A DNA stretch of 64,000 bases from positions 248,001 to 312,000 of the forward strand of contig JAIVFI010000023.1 in the NCBI GenBank assembly GCA_025558095.1, given 5' to 3'. Positions within the stretch are counted from its first letter, which is position 1. The number at the start of each line of letters is the position of its first letter. Under the pieces are notes generated by a model. That model was not told where the DNA came from. It worked only from the letters and a program-made list of their open reading frames with translations, and searched no databases. Below, piece by piece: positions 32,351 through 43,800 of the stretch. The stretch comes from Hyaloraphidium curvatum. Its lineage: Eukaryota; Monoblepharomycota; Hyaloraphidiomycetes; Hyaloraphidiales; Hyaloraphidiaceae. The translations under genes and the position numbers were made by a program.

Positions 32351-34006
32351 CTACTCGTCCGCGGGGAAAAGCCACATGAGGCACCGCCAGATGCGGTGCG
32401 ACCAGTAGCGTTCGTTGTGCTGGTTGCCCCTCGCCTGGTCCCACTTGTCTTGCGGCACCCCTGCCTTCCAAAATTGCTCGTCCGATGTCCAGACCTCGTC
32501 GTCGACGTGGTACCAGAGCGACTCGCCATCGCGCCACCCGAGGCGGCGCAGCTCCCGCACGGCGAGATCGGTGGACTTTTTGTCGTCGATGCCAAAGCCG
32601 CCGATGTGGTCCGAGAGGATCCCCGAGTCCACGTAAGCCTTGAAGGGCACGCCGGTCGAAAACTCGGGGAACGAGGGCTCGATCGGCAGGTGCGGTACCG
32701 GATCGGTGGGCCGGGGTGCGGCAGGGGAATGCGGGCGGAAGGAGGCAAAAGCTGCAACAGAAGAGAGCGAGTTCACTGTCGATCGCGACGGGCGCAAATC
32801 AAAGTCCTCCGACCGCGCTGGTTCCTGGGAAACCGTCAAAGACGGAAGGTCCGTTGAAGCACCGGTCTTGCTTTCTTCCCCAGAGTTCAAGGCCTCGAAA
32901 GGCGGATGCCGCATGAAGAAGCGCTGTATGAGCCACCTTTCCTCGCGCCCGAACGCCCCGCTGATGATGCCGGCAAGGCCAAAGACGTCCGGCCGCTGCC
33001 AGCACAGGGCCGCCGACACGACGCCGCCCATCGAGCTCCCGAGCACGCCCGTGTGCCGGGGGTCCTTCAAAGTCCGGTAGTGCTTGTCCACCTGGGGCTT
33101 GAGCTCCTCGATCAGGAACCGCCGGAAGGCGTCGTACCTCGAGTCGTCGCCCGGGTGACGGAAGAAGTTGCTGACGTAGTTGGGATTATCCCGGAGCAAT
33201 TCGATGTGCCTCCTTGAATAGGGAAATGCGGGACCGCGGTACTCGTGATACCGCGACCGGGGGTGACAGTCGATGCCGACGAGGATGACTTCCCGCATGA
33301 GGCCCGCGGCGATCAGCCTGTTGCACCACGTGTCCACCTGCCAGTTGCCCCATCCGAAAGCAGCTCCGTCGCCCGACGTCGAGAACATGTTCTGCCCGTC
33401 GGTGCAATACAGAACGGGATAGCGCTTGTCCGCGGAAGTGGGTTCGTGGTAGCTCGGTGGCACCCAGATGTGCACGTGCCGTTCCCCGTGGAAGATGTGG
33501 GAGAAATAGGAGCCCTCGTACGCCATCCTGCCCGTCCGCTCGGGTTGTGACCGCCGCACGGGCTCGATGTCCACGTCAAAGGGGTCCACGAGGCCCCGCT
33601 CCCTGCGGACCGAAGTGCCCCGGCCGCTTGCATACGACGTCGGCTCCAAGTCCACGTCCATGACAGCAATGTCGTTGGTCGGATGCCCACGGGCACCCCC
33701 GTGCCCCGGCAGTCGGGGCGCCGAGCTCCGGCTCCTCGCGCCCAGGCCATGCGAATATGCCTCGGGCCCCCTGCCCCCGGCCGGCGAGTCCGCGAGCGGG
33801 CTCTTGCCCCTCCCTTCCCGGGCGTGCGACTCCGGGGACCGATGGGCGGTCCATGCCTCCGTCGGGAGCAGGTAGTGCGGCTTCGAGCCGGACTCAGATC
33901 GCGTCGTAGTCGCCGAGCGGACTTTGGGGCGTCCCGGGGGCGTCCCGCCGGGGCGCGTGACGTCCCCCGTGAGCACCGGCGGGAGCTCGATGTGCTTGGC
34001 CTTCAT
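32351..34006 (-). CDS. Alpha/beta-hydrolase, putative esterase (esterase D/IroE-like)
   Basis: 551 residues from the Met at 34006. The first ~230 residues are Ser/Pro/Arg-rich and disordered. The C-terminal part matches the 'putative esterase' alpha/beta-hydrolase family: HVHIWVPPSYHEP, RYPVLYCTDGQNMF, nucleophile elbow LGSSMGGVVSAALCWQRP, then an Asp-bearing stretch near FKAYVDSG and a C-terminal HVDDEVW. The family includes enterochelin esterase and bacterial tributyrin-type esterases; the substrate here is unknown. A ~70-residue Ser/Pro insert after FFMRHPPF interrupts the fold and could contain an unrecognised intron. The frame is open further upstream, but the Met at 34006 leaves room for a divergent promoter. 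Confidence 0.75.
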   Translation of the reverse strand: MKAKHIELPPVLTGDVTRPGGTPPGRPKVRSATTTRSESGSKPHYLLPTEAWTAHRSPESHAREGRGKSPLADSPAGGRGPEAYSHGLGARSRSSAPRLPGHGGARGHPTNDIAVMDVDLEPTSYASGRGTSVRRERGLVDPFDVDIEPVRRSQPERTGRMAYEGSYFSHIFHGERHVHIWVPPSYHEPTSADKRYPVLYCTDGQNMFSTSGDGAAFGWGNWQVDTWCNRLIAAGLMREVILVGIDCHPRSRYHEYRGPAFPYSRRHIELLRDNPNYVSNFFRHPGDDSRYDAFRRFLIEELKPQVDKHYRTLKDPRHTGVLGSSMGGVVSAALCWQRPDVFGLAGIISGAFGREERWLIQRFFMRHPPFEALNSGEESKTGASTDLPSLTVSQEPARSEDFDLRPSRSTVNSLSSVAAFASFRPHSPAAPRPTDPVPHLPIEPSFPEFSTGVPFKAYVDSGILSDHIGGFGIDDKKSTDLAVRELRRLGWRDGESLWYHVDDEVWTSDEQFWKAGVPQDKWDQARGNQHNERYWSHRIWRCLMWLFPADE

Positions 34007-34205
34007 GATGCGGCGATGCTGGTGGCGAGGCGGGGGCACTCGACTTGAGATTTGGAGAGTTGTAGGACCCCTTCGCGTGCTTGCACGCGCGGGCGGCTGG
34101 AGAGACGGCCATTTTCCCGACCCTCCGCACATCGCCAAACTGCTGTAAGTTTGGACATTCGGCCCCGCTGCGAGGCGAGCCGAGACAGAGAGCCGGCAAC
34201 AGTGC

Positions 34206-35472
34206 ATGATCCGAGCCATCCCACGCGTCCTCTCGCAACCCAACACCACCGCACGCGTCAGGATGGCCAGCTCGAGCGCCGCACCCAACGGCAGCGCCCC
34301 GCAGAAGGACATACAGGGCTGGGCGTCGAACGATGGCGCGTTCCGGAGGCTGCCGTCGAGCTTCCGCAACTTCATCGAGAAGGGCGGCGAGTTCCCGCCC
34401 GAGTCGGGACGCTACCACCTCTACATCTCGCTGGCCTGGTGGGACAACCCCTCGGACGCGCCCGGAGCGATCGCGGACGCTGACCGTATCAATCAGCCCC
34501 TGGGCGCACCGCACCCTCATCGTGCGCAACCTCAAGGGCCTTCAGGACGCCATCTCGCTCTCGGTCGTGCACTGGAACATGGGCCCGCTCGGGTGGCGGT
34601 TCCTCGCCGAGGGCGAGGTGGCGGAAAAGGTCACCACCGACCCCATCTTCGGGGCCAAGCACCTCCGCGAGGTGTACTTTGCCGCCGAGCCCGAGTACGC
34701 GGGCAGGTTCACCGTCCCGGTGCTGTTCGACAAGAAGACGAAAAAGATCGTGAACAATGAGAGCTCCGAGATCATAAGGATGCTGAACGACCAGTTCGAC
34801 GAGTGGAGCTCCAAGCCGGGGCTCACGTTCTACCCCGAGGCGCTCCGTGACAAGATCGAGGCCGTGAACCCGTGGATTTACCACCAGATCAACAACGGGG
34901 TCTATCGGGTGGGCAGCGAGGGCGTTCCTCTGTCGACGTTGACGTGCTGATGCCTTGGCTTGTTCCAGAGCGGCTTCGCGACGTCCCAGGACCAGTACGA
35001 GCTCGCCTGCTTCGAGGTCTTTGAGGGGCTGGACAAGGTCGAGGCCATCCTCTCCAAGAGCGAGTTCCTCGCCGCCGACACATTTACCGAGGCAGACGTG
35101 AGGTTGTTCACCACTATCGTGAGGTTCCAGTCCGTCTACCACGGGTGCGTTGCCCACCTTCGGCGTCGCTGCTCTCAAAGCTGACGGACCCCCACAGGCA
35201 CTTCAAGTGCAACATTCGCACCATCTACGACTACCCCTCCATCCTGCGCTGGGTGAGCTTGCTCTCTTCCCCGCGAACCGCAGCGCAATCTGACGGCGTC
35301 GCTGCAGGCCCGGCGGATCTACCAGATGCCCGGCATCGGCGAGACGGTGGACCAGCAACACATCAAACATCATTACTACGAGAGCCACACCAAGATCAAC
35401 CCAACTTCGATCGTGCCGCTGGGCATGGGGCCGGACTTTAGCATGCCGGTCATTAAGCCCGGGCAGATCTGA
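34206..35472 (+). CDS. Glutathionyl-hydroquinone reductase (Xi-class glutathione transferase)
   Basis: Removes glutathione from glutathionyl-hydroquinones via an active-site Cys. Starts MIRAIPRVLSQ, a possible mitochondrial presequence; a second Met at 34263 could give a cytosolic form. The active motif CPWAHRTLIV appears only after removing the intron 34439-34496, which splits the catalytic Cys codon (TG|C). The thioredoxin half continues with FTVPVLFDKKTKKIVNNES, and the helical half has YELACFEVFEGLDKVEAIL and FTEADVRLFTTIVRF. The C-terminus carries YQMPGIGETVDQQHIKHHYY, typical of the class. Five or so exons. Intact. Confidence 0.9.
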
Positions 35473-35559
35473 TTCCGACTCTTTCCATTGGCACGGTGCT
35501 CCGTCCCAAGATTGTACATCTGGAAACTGCAAGATAGACGACTGCTCCCGCTGCTTTCG

Positions 35560-36630
35560 TCAGATGACAAGGCCCGTGAGGTCCACCTCGTTGCCCTCCT
35601 CGGGATTCATTCCCCAGTCAATGGCCTCGATCCTCCCGCCCGACGAAGCCACCCTCGCCTCCAAGGTCCTCGGCACGCCCGGCGCCTGGCGCTCCCACCC
35701 CGCGCGCACGGCTTCGAGCAGCATGTCCTCTGCGAGATGCAGCGTCCTGGCCCGCAGCCGATACCCCTCCCGCTTGATGGTCTCGAGGAAGCCCAGCAGG
35801 GTCAGGAAGTACGCCGCGCTCTCCTGCTGCGACGCGTTCATCCCCGGCGCCACCCCCGGCCGCGCGGGCAGCTCGTCGAACGCAAACGCCAGCCTGCCCT
35901 CCCCGCCGTCCGAGGCGGCCTCGGCGGCCAGGCCGTCCTTGAACGCGTTCCAGTCCAGCGCGACGGCGCCGGCGGGTGCCCAGCGGGCGCCGTCGTGCTC
36001 CTCGATCGCGAGCTCCAGGCGCACGCCGCGTTCCCAGAGGTCGGAGCGGGTGTCGAGGATGGGGATGATGGCGGCGACGGCCTCGGCGCCGTCGCCCTCG
36101 AAGGCGGCCAGCGGGGAGACGGCGGCGGCGGGGGCCCCGTCTGCCCCGGGCGGTGCAAGACCCCCGGGGACGTCCTCGTCCTCGATGGGCGGGGCCTGCA
36201 GCATGGCCTCGAGGGGCCCGGGTTCCTCCGCGTCCGCGGGCGACAGGGCGTCGATCCAGTGCACGTGCGTCGGCGGGTCCGGCCGCGGGCGCCGCTGCCT
36301 GCGCGCGGCGTGCAACTTCAGCCTATTTGCGCCGGCGGCGTCGTCGGGGTCCCCGGCCGACGGCGCCGGGGTCAGCGCGAGGCCGGTGCCGGCGCGCTCG
36401 GCGAGGAGGGGCCACCCGCCGAGCGGCGCGCCGCGGTCGTCGAACACGTCCAGCCGCAGTCGGAGCGCGCCGGGCCCTCCACCCAGCGCGATTTTCGCAC
36501 GCACGGTCTGCCTGAGCCTGAACACGCGCAGTTCCCGGTTGAGGTGCGCCGTCACCCGGAGGGGGAGAAACGGCGCCATCGCGTAGAGAACGTCGGGGTT
36601 CAGCGGCCCCGCCGGCTCCTCGGAGGCCAT
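35560..36630 (-). CDS. Conserved-looking protein of unknown function
   Basis: 356 residues from the Met at 36630, no intron needed. Ala/Gly/Leu-rich with strong third-position GC bias. N-terminus PDVLYAMAPFLPLRVTAHL could be an F-box-like helix pair, but I am not sure. The middle has acidic loops (IEDEDVPGG, FEGDGAEAVAAIIPILDTR). The C-terminal helical part (YFLTLLGFLETIKREGYRL, RTLHLAEDMLLEAVRAGWE) ends in NEVDLTGLVI. I recognise no family. It is divergent to GPALPP1 with 139 bp between starts. Confidence 0.6.
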   Translation of the reverse strand: MASEEPAGPLNPDVLYAMAPFLPLRVTAHLNRELRVFRLRQTVRAKIALGGGPGALRLRLDVFDDRGAPLGGWPLLAERAGTGLALTPAPSAGDPDDAAGANRLKLHAARRQRRPRPDPPTHVHWIDALSPADAEEPGPLEAMLQAPPIEDEDVPGGLAPPGADGAPAAAVSPLAAFEGDGAEAVAAIIPILDTRSDLWERGVRLELAIEEHDGARWAPAGAVALDWNAFKDGLAAEAASDGGEGRLAFAFDELPARPGVAPGMNASQQESAAYFLTLLGFLETIKREGYRLRARTLHLAEDMLLEAVRAGWERQAPGVPRTLEARVASSGGRIEAIDWGMNPEEGNEVDLTGLVI

Positions 36631-36769
36631 CGCTTTGCAAGCGGATTCGGAGGTCGCTCGGGGCGCAGCGGCAGAATGGCGGCCCGCCTGAAACTCCGTG
36701 GGCGGCGATATCTCGGTGGCGGCGACGGTTCGATCACGCCGCGCCCTCCCCAAACAGTCGGACTCCGCG

Positions 36770-37835
36770 ATGGCCGAGATCGGGCCGGCGATCCCGGCGC
36801 ACCTGCTAAGAAAGAGCAGTGACGACGGGGACGGCGGCGGCGGCTCCCCCGGGTCCGCCGACGGCATCGGCCCGCAGCTGCCCCCGTCGCTGAAGCGGAA
36901 GCTGGACGACCGCGACGCGTCGCCCCCGCCGAAACCCGCCGCGGAGGACAGCGACGACGACGACTACGCGCCCGCTCTGCCCCCGGACCTGGCCGACCGC
37001 CCCCCCGCGCCGAAACGCCGCGTCGCGGGGCCCACGCTGCCCCCCTCGGACTTGCCCGCGCCCTCCCCGGCGCAGCACCCGGCCTACGGCTACGCTGACG
37101 ACGATGACGTGGTCGGGCCCAGCGCGGCGTTTGCAGCCGCGGGCCCGGACGACGAGGAGGAGGCGCTGAGGAGGATGGAGGAGATCGACAGGCGCGCCAG
37201 GGCCGCCAAGGAGGCGGCGGAGGGGGGCCGGGGGAAGGAGGAGAAGCTGGAGAGGGGCGAGTGGATGCTGGTGCCGCCCGAGGCCAAGCGGTTGGGAAGT
37301 GGGTGGCTCCAACCGGCCCCCTCGGAGAGATCTGACCCTCTCCTTGCCGGCCCCGTTGTCGTACCCCCTCGTCGCCCCCCTTCTTCGTCTCCCTTACCTC
37401 TCCCCGTTCCTTCCTCCCCGTTCAGTGACGGTCGAGATGCAGAGCAGGGGCTTCTCCAAAACGACCAAGGAGTACGACCTGGACCGCTCGTCGTGGACCG
37501 ACACCCCCGCGGACAAGGAGCGCAAGTTCAAGGAGGAGCTGGCCTCCCGCGGCAAGAAAAAGGCCAAGGAGGAGGAGCCGCAGCTGACGATGCGGGACCT
37601 GGAGCAGGCGAAAATCGCCGAGGAGCTCAACAAGTCCCGCGGAAAGCCGCTGCTAGAGAGCCACACTTCTAGCTACGTGGGCTCCAGGGATTTCGAGAGG
37701 GACGACGCGTCCAAGCGCAAGTTCGACAGGGACAAGGACCTCGCGGCCCGGCGCATCGACCCGAAGAAGCGCCAGGACCTGATCAACAGCAGCCGCGAGC
37801 TGGACTCGAAGTTTGGGCGGGGCCAGTACCTCTGA
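36770..37835 (+). CDS. GPALPP1: GPALPP-motif / DUF3752 protein
   Basis: Exons 36770-37298 and 37426-37835 join in phase (ATG of residue 177 is split) to 312 residues. The N-terminal half has repeated GPxxPP-type motifs: IGPAIPAHL, IGPQLPPSL, YAPALPPDL and VAGPTLPPSDL. A WMLVPP motif follows. The C-terminal half is the charged DUF3752 domain: SWTDTPADKERKF, then lysine-rich helices and KKRQDLINSSRELDSKFGRG. A nuclear protein thought to act in RNA processing in other eukaryotes; its precise job is unknown. The motif arrangement is diagnostic. Confidence 0.88.
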
Positions 37836-37882
37836 CCAAAGGTGTATCGGGGGTATCGGCGCACATTACACGCACTAATCAA

Positions 37883-38549
37883 TCACACGTCATACTTGAG
37901 CCACATCATCCGCTGGAAGTCCTCGAAGCCTGCAAGGGGCATGAGACGGCGCCGGGTAGAGCTCGGCGAACGACCCACCTCCGACGTACTTGAGCTCGGC
38001 CTCGCCGCACCCCATGTACACGATCGGGCTCGTCCGATGGTCCTCCGCCCCATCGATCTCCTTCTTCAGCTCCACCAGCCGCTCCTGCCACTGCCCCCGG
38101 TGGTACGCCGACGCCAGCAGCCTCACGGGCGGGAACGGCCTCCCGTCCTTGTCCCTCGCGCTCTTCCTCCGCGTCCCCTGGATCCCCAGCTCCGCCTCGG
38201 CCTTCTCGCCGAGCTTCACCGCGGCGTTGAAGTACCCGCACCCGCGGTAGCCCTCCACGTTGAAGCACAGATCGGTCGACGGCGGCCCGCCCTTGCGCTT
38301 GCGCGCCGGGCGGGCCCGCGGGGGTCCCGTGGCGTTCCGACGGGACGGGAGTTCGTCGTCGTCCTCTGCCGGCGCGCCGCCGGGGTCGCCGAGCGGCGGG
38401 GAGAGGTTCTGCGAGCGCGAGGCGGCGACGTCCTCCACTTCGAGCTGCACGCTGTCGGGGGGCGGTGGCGCGCCCCGCCGGAGGACAAGGAAGAGGAGGA
38501 GGAGGACGGCGCCAGCGATCGCGGCTACCGGACGGGACCCGGCTCGCAT
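37883..38549 (-). CDS. Single-pass membrane protein with thioredoxin/glutaredoxin-like fold
   Basis: Exons 37979-38549 and 37883-37929 give 205 residues; removing the 49-nt intron yields KYVGGFEDFQRMMWLKYDV, which fits a glutaredoxin-type end. A hydrophobic segment at residues 8-24 (AIAGAVLLLLFLVLRRG) is a signal anchor. A disordered acidic linker follows. The domain begins CFNVEGYRGCGYFNAAV, where the redox site would be CxxxxxxxC rather than a normal CxxC. A cis-Pro motif follows in TSPIVYMG. Possibly a Golgi/ER redox or SELT/fungal glutaredoxin-like protein. The lack of CxxC makes classical oxidoreductase activity uncertain. Confidence 0.65.
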
Positions 38550-38675
38550 CGCGGCCTGATCGACGTCGTCGCTCGATCCGCGGTGCCGCCCATCTCAGCG
38601 CTTGCGCGATCGACCCCGCCCACACCGCCGACCGCTGAACGCCTCGTAGCCTGCGGAGGCTCCCGGCAGCTCAGA

Positions 38676-39438
38676 ATGCCGATCATCTACGCCGTCATTG
38701 CGCGGCAGGACGCCACCGTGCTCGTGGACTACGCCACCTCCACCGGCAACTTCCCTCAAATCTCCGCGCACATCCTGGAAAAGATACCCCCCGGCGACTC
38801 CAAGATGACCTTCGTCTACGACCGCTACCTGTTCCACTACATCGCCTCGGGCGGCGTGATATACATGGTCATGGCGGACGACCAGTTCGGGCGGAGGGTG
38901 CCGTTCGCGTTCCTGGAGGACGTGCGGGGCCGGTTCGAGGAAGAGTACGACGCGGGGAGGATCGAGACGGGGATCAACTTTGAGGATTTCGCGGACGTGC
39001 TGGCGGAGCGGGTGGTCGGTGTCCTCGCCGTGCCGAACGCGCGCCGCAGCTGAAACCCGGCTCTCAAGAACTACTTCAATTCGAACCCGAGCGCGGACCG
39101 CGTCCGGCAGGTGCAGAACGAGATTGACCAGGTCAAGGACGTCATGGTGTCCAACATCGAGAAGGTGCTGGAGAGGGGGGAGCGGATCGAGATCCTGGTG
39201 GACAAGACGGACACCCTGAACCAACGGTCGATCGAGTTCAAGAAACGCAGCGTCCAGCTTCGGAGACAGCAGTGGTGGAAGAACACGAGGGGTGGGCGCG
39301 TTTGGCCGTTTGCTGGCCTCGGTCGCTCATGTTCCGCACCCAGTCACGGTACTCGTATTCTTCACTGCGGTCCTCCTCCTCTACTTCCTCATCGCCGCGG
39401 GTTGCGGCCTCGACATGTCTCGTTGTCGCCATGGTTAG
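38676..39438 (+). CDS. VAMP7: Longin-type R-SNARE (VAMP7/VAMP72/Nyv1-like)
   Basis: Membrane-fusion protein of the endosome/vacuole route. Exons 38676-39011, 39069-39291 and 39344-39438 join in phase to 217 residues. N-terminal longin domain: IIYAVIARQDATVLVDYA...FPQISAHILEKIP, YLFHYIASGGVIYMVMAD and RVPFAFLEDVRGRF. The R-SNARE helix has VQNEIDQVKDVMVSNIEKV, zero-layer Arg in LERGERIEILVDKT, then WWKN and a C-terminal membrane helix (VTVLVFFTAVLLLYFLIAAG). The tail is short and has two Cys. Complete. Confidence 0.93.
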
Positions 39439-39538
39439 CTCACAGCATCTGCATTATCTGAATGTACATCGTTCAATTGACATCACATCACGAAATCGCG
39501 GGAATCGACGCAGTCCGTGCCAAAGCCCAACAATCCGC

Positions 39539-40554
39539 CTACAGGAAGAAGCGACGCCTGTTCTTTTCCATGGCGGGTTTGTACTCAAACACCTTCTCCC
39601 CCGTGGCCAGCTCGAACGTGCCCTTCTGGAGCGACATGAGCTTCAGCGTGAACCGCGGCCCGAGCTCCTGCAGGTCCGCCCGCTTCCCGTCCTTGAAGAT
39701 GTACCGGTGCCTCCGGAAGAAGATAAAGTCCCGCTGGTTGTGGAACGTCGCCACCTGCCGCCCCTGGAATTCCGGCTGGTGCGGCATGAGCGCTGCGAAC
39801 ATGCGGCCGACGGTGTGCCCGAGCCGCGTGGAAAAGTTGTTGAGGATCAGCTCCGGCAGGTGCGCCGTCGCCCGGCCGTGCCCGTGGATCTGCTTCGAAG
39901 GCACTATGCTCGAGAGCCGGAACTGCGCCGTGGGCCCCTCGGGGAGGTGGATGACGGTAACGGTGTCTGCAGACGGCGTGTCAGCCACAACCCTCTCACA
40001 GGCGCATACTAACACGCACTCGGCACTTTTCGGTGCTCGCCGATGATGATGAGGTCCGTAAAGTCCCGCTTCTTGGCAATCTCCACCAGGTGCTTCACCA
40101 GGAACTGCTTCCCGCGCTTGACAAACTGCGCCGACGGGAAAATGTCGCAAAACTCCTTGCAAAACTCGTAGAGCTCCGCGGAGGGCTGCTTCGTGGTCGT
40201 CACGAGGATCTTGGGGGCCACGCCGTCCGTGAAGTAGGAGGCGAATTCGTCGTGCTCGATTTGCTGCAGGACCTGCAGCGAGCCCGCGCGTCAGCCCCGC
40301 ACGGCCGCCGCATATTCCAGCCGACCCACTTCCTCGTTGTCGCCGACAGGTTGGAAATCCGGGTCGTACTCGCGGGTGTTTTCGATGGTCCGGGGAACGT
40401 TGGCCGCCAGCCGTTGCTCCTTGAGCTCCGGGTGCTCCGCCTCATCCTTCTTCAGCTTCAGCCGCCGCGCCCGCTTCTCTTTGGCCTTCTCAACCTTCAG
40501 CTTATGGGCGACGAGCGACCTCTTCTGCTTGTTCCCGATTTTGGAGGTCTCCAT
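39539..40554 (-). CDS. RPF1: Ribosome production factor 1 (Brix domain)
   Basis: Nucleolar factor needed for 60S subunit assembly (27S pre-rRNA processing). Exons 40303-40554, 40020-40272 and 39539-39966 join in phase to 310 residues, normal length. The N-terminus is Lys/Arg-rich (KEKRARRLKLKKDEAE). The Brix domain has DEFASYFTDGVAPKILVTTT, FVKRGKQFLVKHLVEIAKKR, TDLIIIGEHRK, VTVIHLPEGPTAQFRLSS, GRMFAALMPHQPEFQGRQV and HNQRDFIFFRRHRYIF. The start was chosen at METSKIGNK, which matches family N-termini, instead of the longer open frame upstream. Divergent to POL2 (258 bp). Confidence 0.94.
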
Positions 40555-40812
40555 GTTGGCGCCCAGGAAAAGCGGAAGAGTTGGCAGGAAACGTCCCAAG
40601 AGACCCGGAACCGCCGTCAAGGACCGGCAGGTCTTCAAGCAGGGGCAATTCTAAAGGACCCAGGTGGGAATTTGAGGCCCCGCCTGCCCCGATTGCCTCG
40701 GCGGAGGGCCACCAGTTTCGATTATTTGCAAGCGTCGTCTCCGATCACTCTGTTGGCCGAAGGTCCCCTCGTCCCGTCGAATTCGTGAGCTCGCCGGCGG
40801 GCCAGATCCGCG

Positions 40813-43800
40813 ATGGCCAACACGCACGTGCGGCGTGGCCGTGGCGGAGGCTTCCGGGGCGGTCGGGGCGGTGGCGGCCGGTCGTGGAATGACCGCCAGG
40901 CCGGTGGGGCGCCCCCGCCCCTCCCGCCCCGCGAGGCGGAAGATGGGGCCAATACGGCCGCCATCAGCGAAGGAGGATACCGCGATGATTTCGGGGACAG
41001 CGCCGCCGTGGACCGTCTGGAGGAGATTCGGCAGATTGACGCGATGGACCTGAAGATGGGCTTCGGGCGTTACTCGGACGGGCCGGAGAGGCTGGGCTGG
41101 CTTGTCAACATGCACCCGGTGAGGATCTTTCAGGATCTTTCGTTCCTCGTCGTCTCCGCGTGGCGGGTCATGTTTCTGGAGTCTGGGGCTGAACGACGCG
41201 TTCGCCTCGCAGACCACCGTCACAGACAAGGACGGGTCCAACAGCAGGGCCGCGTTGGATCTCTACTTCCTCGAGGATTCGGGAGAGCGCTTCAAGGCGA
41301 CGGTGCTGTACGAGCCTTACATCCTGCTGTGCTGCAAGGTGGACCTCCCGGACTCGCGGTGGCGTCCTGAAATGACCTTTGGCGCCAGGAAAACACCGAA
41401 GCTGACATCGAGGACTACCTCCGGCGGAAGTTCGATCGCCTCATCGTCAAGATGACGCGAATCAAGAAGGAAGACCTGGATTTGGCACGTCTCCCTCTCG
41501 GTGCCCTCTCTAGACGGCCGAGCTGACTCACGCTCGACAGAGCAACCACCTCCTCGGAATCCAGCGGACCGTGATCAAGCTCCAGTTTGCCAACGTCCGC
41601 GATCTTCTTTCTGTGCGGAAAGCGCTGCTTCCGGCCGTGATTCGGAACAAGGAGCGACGCAAGGGCGAGGAGGTTTACGGAGACAGCTTGGCTGCGAACG
41701 GGACCCTCGTCTATGAGCAGAACGGCGAGGCCAGCAAGATCGCCTCCAAGCTCAAAGGATTCTCGGACGCTCTCGACAACCTGGAGGACATTCGCGAGTA
41801 CGACGTCCCGTACTACGTGCGCGTCGCCATCGATTTGGGTAAGTTCCTCAGCGCAGTTCTGTCGTGCTCTTTCCCGAATGCTCTGCAGACTTCCGCGTAG
41901 GCCTGTGGTACAGCTGCATTGCCGACCCCTTGACGGATACCATGAGGATCTCGCGGCGGGACGACATCCTCCACCGTGCCGAACCGGTGGTTCTGGCTTT
42001 CGATATCGAGACCACCAAGAGCCCGCTCAAGTTTCCCGATGCGGAGATTGACTGCATCATGATGATTTCGTACATGATCGACGGCCAGGTGCGTTGTTTT
42101 GGAGCGATTTGTTGGCCTCGAAAGTGAACAAGATCCCCGCGGCAGGGCTATCTCATCACCAATCGCGAGATCGTGTCGGAGGACATCAACGATTTCGAGT
42201 ATACACCGAAACCGGAGTACGAAGGCCCCTTCACGGTCTTCAACGAAGAGAGCGAGGTGCGTGTGCCTGTCCTCACTTTCGGCGGGTCCTGACTCGATAC
42301 CGCGAGCAGAAGGCAGTCATAATGCGCTTCTTTGAGCACATCAGCGCTGCCCGGCCCACCGTCATCGCCACTTACAACGGTGACTTCTTCGATTGGCCTT
42401 TCGTCGAAGCCAGGGCAAAAGCAAACGGACTCGACATGTTCCAAGAGATTGGTGGGCCGCTTTCGGTGCCGCTCTCCGACAAAATCTGACGCAAAATCCG
42501 CAGGGTTCAAGAAGGATGAGCAGCAGGGCTTTTACCGCTCGACCTACGCCATCCACATGGACTGCTTCTGCTGGGTCAAGCGCGACAGTTACCTTCCCCA
42601 GGGTAGTCAGGGCCTCAAGGCCGTGACGTCGGCCAAGCTCTCGTACAACCCGATGGAACTCGATCCCGAGGACATGACTCGCTTCGCATCGGAGCAGCCG
42701 CACAAGCTCGCCCAGTACTCGGTTTCCGACGCCGTCGCCACGTACTACCTCTACATGAAATACGTCCACCCCTTCGTGTTCTCGCTCTGCAACATCATCC
42801 CTCTGAACGCCGACGACGTCCTGCGTAAAGGTTCGGGAACACTCTGCGAGATGCTCCTGATGGCAAGTTCGGCCCCCGATATAGCAAGCCTCCCTCTTAC
42901 ACTGATCTGCAGGTCCGGGCGTACAAGGCCAATGTGCTTATGCCGAACAAGCACATTGACGAGCGAGGGAAGACTTTCGAGGGCCACATCCTCGCTTCGG
43001 AGACCTACGTCGGAGGGCACGTCGAAGCGCTCGAAGCCGGCGTCTTCAGGTCGGATCTGGACACCAAGTTCCGCATTGGGGTGGAGCAAGTGGACCAGGT
43101 GAGTTGCTTGTCTACAATTGTGCTCTGCCGTTCCTCACGCCCCACTCGTACTAGCTTATCGCCGAGCTTGACCAAGCTTTGAAGTTCAGCATCGAAGTCG
43201 AAGCCAAAACGTCGATCGATCAGGTCGCAAACTACGACGAGGTCCGGCGCTCTCCACGGGCTGAAATGTGGCAAAGTCTGATTGCGAACATTGCAGGTCA
43301 AGGAAGCCATCCTGTCGCGTCTGCAGAATCTGCGCGAGACACCCAATCGGCTCGAGCGGCCCCTCATCTACCACTTGGATGTTGCGGCCATGTACCCCAA
43401 CATCATCCTCACGAACCGCTTACAGCCGGATGCAATCGTGGACGAGACCGTTTGCGCATCATGCGACTTCAACCGGCCCGGTTCCGACTGCCAGCGGGAG
43501 ATGACGTGGTCGTGGAGGGGGGAATACTACCCGGCCAAGCGAAACGAGGTCAACATGATCCGCAACGTCCTCGAGAACGAAAAGTTCAAGGGACGCTTCC
43601 CGGAGGACCCGATGAGGTCGTGGCACGAGCTGTCGGAGGCGGAGCAGCACAAGATGCTCGAAAAGCGCGTCGGAGACTACTCGACCAAGGTCTACCGCAA
43701 GAGGCACGAGAACCAGGTCATGCCGAAGCAGGCCACGGTCTGCCAGCGCGAGAACTCGTTCTACGTCGACACGGTGCGGAACTTCCGGGACCGCCGGTAC

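Noticed and set aside
37842-38675. N-terminal extension of the R-SNARE frame
   Set aside because: It is antisense to the thioredoxin-fold gene, and the longin domain starts properly at the Met at 38676.
40813-40905. Gly/Arg tract as an intergenic low-complexity repeat
   Set aside because: It continues in frame into conserved POL2 sequence, so it is the protein's N-terminus.
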